A stretch of DNA of 64,000 bases from Craspedostauros australis (lineage: Eukaryota > Bacillariophyta > Bacillariophyceae > Mastogloiales > Achnanthaceae), in assembly GCA_026770025.1 (NCBI GenBank), contig JAMXDE010000007.1:1240001-1304000 (forward strand). Direction: 5' to 3'. Each line of letters begins with the position of its first letter. Within the stretch, counting starts at the first letter, position 1. Positions 61,701 through 64,000 of this stretch are shown here, one piece after another. The notes beneath the pieces are model-generated. The model saw nothing but the letters and a program-made list of their open reading frames with translations. It did no database searches and was not told the origin of the DNA. The position numbers were made by a program, and so were the translations under genes.

Positions 61701-64000
61701 CCGAGTCGACAAGCCAGGCTTCCCCAGCCATTCCAAGGAGAGGCTGGGACGATGGGCCGGTCCGTGCTTTCACAAGGGTGACGATCTCACCTTTTGGATC
61801 CTCGATGACGCATCGCAACGGCTTCTTCCTCGATCCACCATTCGCCCAGCGGATGATCCATCCACCAAGAACTTGCGTGCGGACTTTCCCCTTCCCATGG
61901 TTGGGGAGGACGAGGATGCAGCGACAGAGGCATCAGACCATGGGGAGTACAAGGATGACATCCCTGACTCTCCTGAGGCCGATCCTGTTGTTCACACTCT
62001 CTCCGACGCCATTCTTTTCGACTCCATGAGCACTGCATCAGGAACCATGGACAAGGGAGCGGTTTCCGTCCCCAAGTTCACCCCAGAGGAGCTCATTGGT
62101 ATGTCCTTCATACATCATCAAGATGGACACAAGGTCCGTGCCGAGGTCATCCGCAAGGTCAATGATATTGACGCGGACAACCACCAACGCATCAAGATGA
62201 TTCTCTCTCTCAATGATGGGGAGACCAATGATCTGATGGCCTACACTGAGCTGTCGGATATCATCGAACAGCAACAGGCGACGGGTGAAGCCGATGGCAC
62301 ATGGACCTTCATTGACATCATCGGTCATGAGGGCCCACTCTCGTCCTCATCATCATCTTACAAAGGATCAAGATACAACGTCAAGGTCCAATGGGATGAT
62401 GGATCTACATCCATGGAACCCCTCTCTGTCATGATACAGGATGATCCTGCGACATGTGCTGCATACGGTCGGACACATGGTCTACTCCAAGAGCCAGGAT
62501 GGAAGCGTCTTCAGCGTCTCTCCCAACGGCAGACTCGCATGAGACGTGAAGTCCATGTTGCCAAGTCTCGCACCTCCGGTTCGGTCCCTACCTACCAGTT
62601 CGGAGTCCAAGTGCCCAACAATCATCGTGAGGCCATGACCCTTGACCAACAGAACGGCAACACCTTCTGGGCTGACGCAGAGAGGAAAGAGATGGACCAA
62701 CTCTTTGAGTATGGTACCTTCGAAGTCCTCGGACACCTCTCCAAGCCTCCAGATGGACACCAGAAGATCAGACTCCAATGGGTGTATGCTGTCAAACACG
62801 ACCTCCGCCACAAAGCGAGATGTGTTGCTGGAGGGCATCTAACACGACCATGCAAGGACATGTCGTATGCGGGTGTGGTCAGCCTTCAATCACTGCGCCT
62901 CGCTCTACTGGCTGGTGAGCTCAACGGTCTCACCACAATGGTGGGTGACATCGGGAACGCATATCTTGAGGCATATACGCAGGAGAAGATCTGCTTCATC
63001 GCTGGTGAGGAATTTGGAGAGCACGCCGGTAAGATGATGCGTATCGTCAAGGCACTCTACGGCCTGCGCACATCAGGCGCTCGGTTTCACGAAGCTCTTG
63101 CAGATACCCTCAGAGATGTCGGATTCGTCCAATGCCGCTCTGACCCAGATGTATGGATGCGAGATGCTACTTCCCACTGGGAGTACATCTGTGTCTATGT
63201 CGATGACCTGATGGTCACCATGAAGGATCCCCAGTCCTTTTTCGACCTTCTGATCTCCAAGTATGGCTACAAACTCAAGGGAGTTGGGCCAGTGCAGTAC
63301 CATCTTGGTGCTGACTTCAATCGAGATCCAGATGGAACCATGAAGATCAGCCCCCGATCCTACATCAAGAGGATTCTGATCAACTACGAGCGCATGTTCG
63401 GAGAGATGCCAAAGAAGGCAAGCTGCCCCCTCGATAAGGCAGACAGCCCAGAGCTCGACACATCCGAAGAGCTCTCCGACGTGGACAAGAACAAGTTCAT
63501 GTCCATCATCGGCACCCTTCAATGGTGCGTCACCCTTGGCAGATTTGACATATCTGTTGCAGTGATGACACTCTCCAGATTCCGAGCCTCGCCGCGCAAG
63601 GGCCACCTCGATCGAGCCAAGAGAATCTATGGCTATCTCCGCAAACATCAAGATGGGGCCATCCGCTTTCGCACAGGCATACCACAACATGAGGAGCACT
63701 TCGAGGTACCACAGCAGGATTGGCTGTACTCCGTGTATGGCAACACATCGGAAGAAATCGCGAAGGACGCTCCTGTGCCAAGAGGCAAGCTTGTCAGAAC
63801 CACTTCCTTTGTTGATGCCAACCTCATGCATTGCAAGGTAACCGGTCGATCGGCCACTGGAGCTCTTCATTTTGTCAACCAAACACCCATCGAATGGTTC
63901 AGCAAACGACAGGCCACCGTTGAGACCGCAACCTATGGGTCTGAATTCGTTGCGGCCCGTCAAGCCACCGAACACATCATATCTCTTCGTCTTGCTCTGA
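58774..64000 (+). CDS. Divergent copia-type Gag-Pol, 3' end beyond window
   Basis: One open frame from the ATG at 58774 (MTTPPPTISEAE) to the window end, at least 1742 codons. Gag has an Ala/Thr-rich stretch (59110-59235) and a basic linker but no CCHC knuckle. The protease motif is LVDSGANGGLAG. The integrase has Asp in AMDTLFSD, Asp in LMSDNAKSE and Glu in SEPEHQHQNGAERR, but no clear HHCC zinc region before it. The reverse transcriptase has RLQWVYAVKHD, VGDIGNAYLEAY and CVYVDDLMV. RNase H is starting (FVDANLMHCK, TYGSEFVAAR) when the window ends. A distinct lineage from the minus-strand element, similar to diatom-specific copia clades. No stop in the visible part, so possibly functional. 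Confidence 0.9.
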   Translation, partial: MTTPPPTISEAEIFNHVVRSVGIADDSDARSLLDQQGILSIADLLLLSREDLQAFQYQGLDEDGEAFVYELDAPCIRRILALPRWWQHQVDPTFVTWYTISRHSLAEAIASPIVAPAEAAAARAATTAATTAATTAATAAATAAATVAASSAPTPDPITSTPVSSSESRLQDFRKGMRRNSEHFPKLKDDRFFLSFRRTFMTVAASQGVSDVLNPEYKPADEDMVLFQEQNTFVYCTLVLSLKTQKGQRCVRKFEDTMDGQAAFAAMLSEYTTGVTASNAGKHLRSILNTLKLDKDWRGTRESFLDSWSNKVYDLEVIQDDEVDTDRKRDWLEEAISPDTELYRALFESQYLEASLHAMSIDGVSAEFTLDFERTFALIRSHAQRLDRVKPRGRSSRKVHNAKHSGARGQAQTWSKDKDYSKDPRPRIPREEWMKMERSQRQAFLEAKGKWDPNRGKGGRQRAANKATTSKSDGHSATPSANAANADTTTTPPAQPGDAINRMLANAKSTPSTDEPILTYKGQTWRLANQAMVRYDFHKTSKAHHGSLVDSGANGGLAGDDVLVLCKTGHTADVNGIGDSAIANLDIGTVAGLVDTTEGPIIAVFHQYALYGKGKTIHSSNQLASFGIDVNERPRHLPGGRQTIITTDGRVIPLSIRHGLSYMDMRCPTRDQLGKYPHIDFTADSVWDPSALDQELDISDVSGANNESSIPISGQELDVFVTDGEPTRGETSDLSGGIELSSAPVDYEALRPHFGWIPARRVRDTLRCTSQWYRTAERFSMRKHFRTRFPAANVDRLHEVVAMDTLFSDTPAHDDGIAGHGGCTMMQIYVALQSRFTAGFPMSSEKQVANTFLDFIRHHGAPDLLMSDNAKSEIGSKVQEILRQYAIKDHQSEPEHQHQNGAERRIQDVKRTTNGIMDRTGTPAKFWLICTQYVISLLNHIAQRTVGSITPFQAAYGHRPDVSKFLAYRWWQPVYFRVDKPGFPSHSKERLGRWAGPCFHKGDDLTFWILDDASQRLLPRSTIRPADDPSTKNLRADFPLPMVGEDEDAATEASDHGEYKDDIPDSPEADPVVHTLSDAILFDSMSTASGTMDKGAVSVPKFTPEELIGMSFIHHQDGHKVRAEVIRKVNDIDADNHQRIKMILSLNDGETNDLMAYTELSDIIEQQQATGEADGTWTFIDIIGHEGPLSSSSSSYKGSRYNVKVQWDDGSTSMEPLSVMIQDDPATCAAYGRTHGLLQEPGWKRLQRLSQRQTRMRREVHVAKSRTSGSVPTYQFGVQVPNNHREAMTLDQQNGNTFWADAERKEMDQLFEYGTFEVLGHLSKPPDGHQKIRLQWVYAVKHDLRHKARCVAGGHLTRPCKDMSYAGVVSLQSLRLALLAGELNGLTTMVGDIGNAYLEAYTQEKICFIAGEEFGEHAGKMMRIVKALYGLRTSGARFHEALADTLRDVGFVQCRSDPDVWMRDATSHWEYICVYVDDLMVTMKDPQSFFDLLISKYGYKLKGVGPVQYHLGADFNRDPDGTMKISPRSYIKRILINYERMFGEMPKKASCPLDKADSPELDTSEELSDVDKNKFMSIIGTLQWCVTLGRFDISVAVMTLSRFRASPRKGHLDRAKRIYGYLRKHQDGAIRFRTGIPQHEEHFEVPQQDWLYSVYGNTSEEIAKDAPVPRGKLVRTTSFVDANLMHCKVTGRSATGALHFVNQTPIEWFSKRQATVETATYGSEFVAARQATEHIISLRLAL

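Noticed and set aside
59866..61818. 650-codon open frame on the minus strand
   Set aside because: It is antisense to the plus-strand gag-pol, whose protease, integrase and gag motifs lie in the opposite frame. Codon bias of the real gene leaves this frame open.

Overview
The window is nuclear DNA from a eukaryote, most likely a pennate diatom or close stramenopile relative; the organism is inferred, not proven. Genes are sparse, sit on both strands and carry short GT-AG introns whose phases match. Several genes carry low-complexity acidic, Gln-rich or Ala-rich tails. Ty1/copia-type elements with very long single-frame gag-pol genes and DDE_4 (Harbinger-like) transposons dominate, a mix familiar from diatom genomes. 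No bacterial operon, rRNA, tRNA or CRISPR array was seen.

Layout. 1-4.3 kb holds no convincing gene. 4.3-6.3 kb holds two copies of one ~793-bp LTR in opposite orientations around an inverted piece of a broken host exon. 9.2-10.8 kb has an ankyrin-repeat gene followed by a decayed BTB-like gene. 11.6-13.6 kb encodes an acidic 644-aa protein ending in a CaaX box. 14.48-20.07 kb is a well-delimited DNA transposon: 15-bp terminal inverted repeats, an array of 29-bp palindromic repeats inside each end, a DDE transposase and two accessory genes. 20.9-21.4 kb has a small hypothetical gene. 23.2-29.6 kb holds a second transposon-like gene set (a spliced accessory gene and a spliced DDE transposase, divergent, with 48-bp and 60-bp minisatellites between them).

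32-47.3 kb is a host-gene island on the minus strand: an OTUD5-like deubiquitinase with UBA domain, two hypothetical proteins, a secreted or membrane-anchored protein, a leucine-rich-repeat protein, a type I membrane protein and a 1600-aa STAND-type ATPase. 48.7-64 kb is retrotransposon territory: a truncated gag with a hairpin-rich leader, two tandem LTR copies, an intact minus-strand gag-pol (1922 aa from its first ATG) that has a 3' LTR but no visible 5' LTR, and a second, more divergent plus-strand gag-pol that runs off the window end.

The most interesting system is the 5.6-kb transposon at 14.48-20.07 kb. Its largest accessory protein appears to be related to the accessory gene of the 23-29.6 kb element, which suggests a transposon lineage with a DDE_4 transposase, a spliced accessory protein and dedicated repeat arrays.
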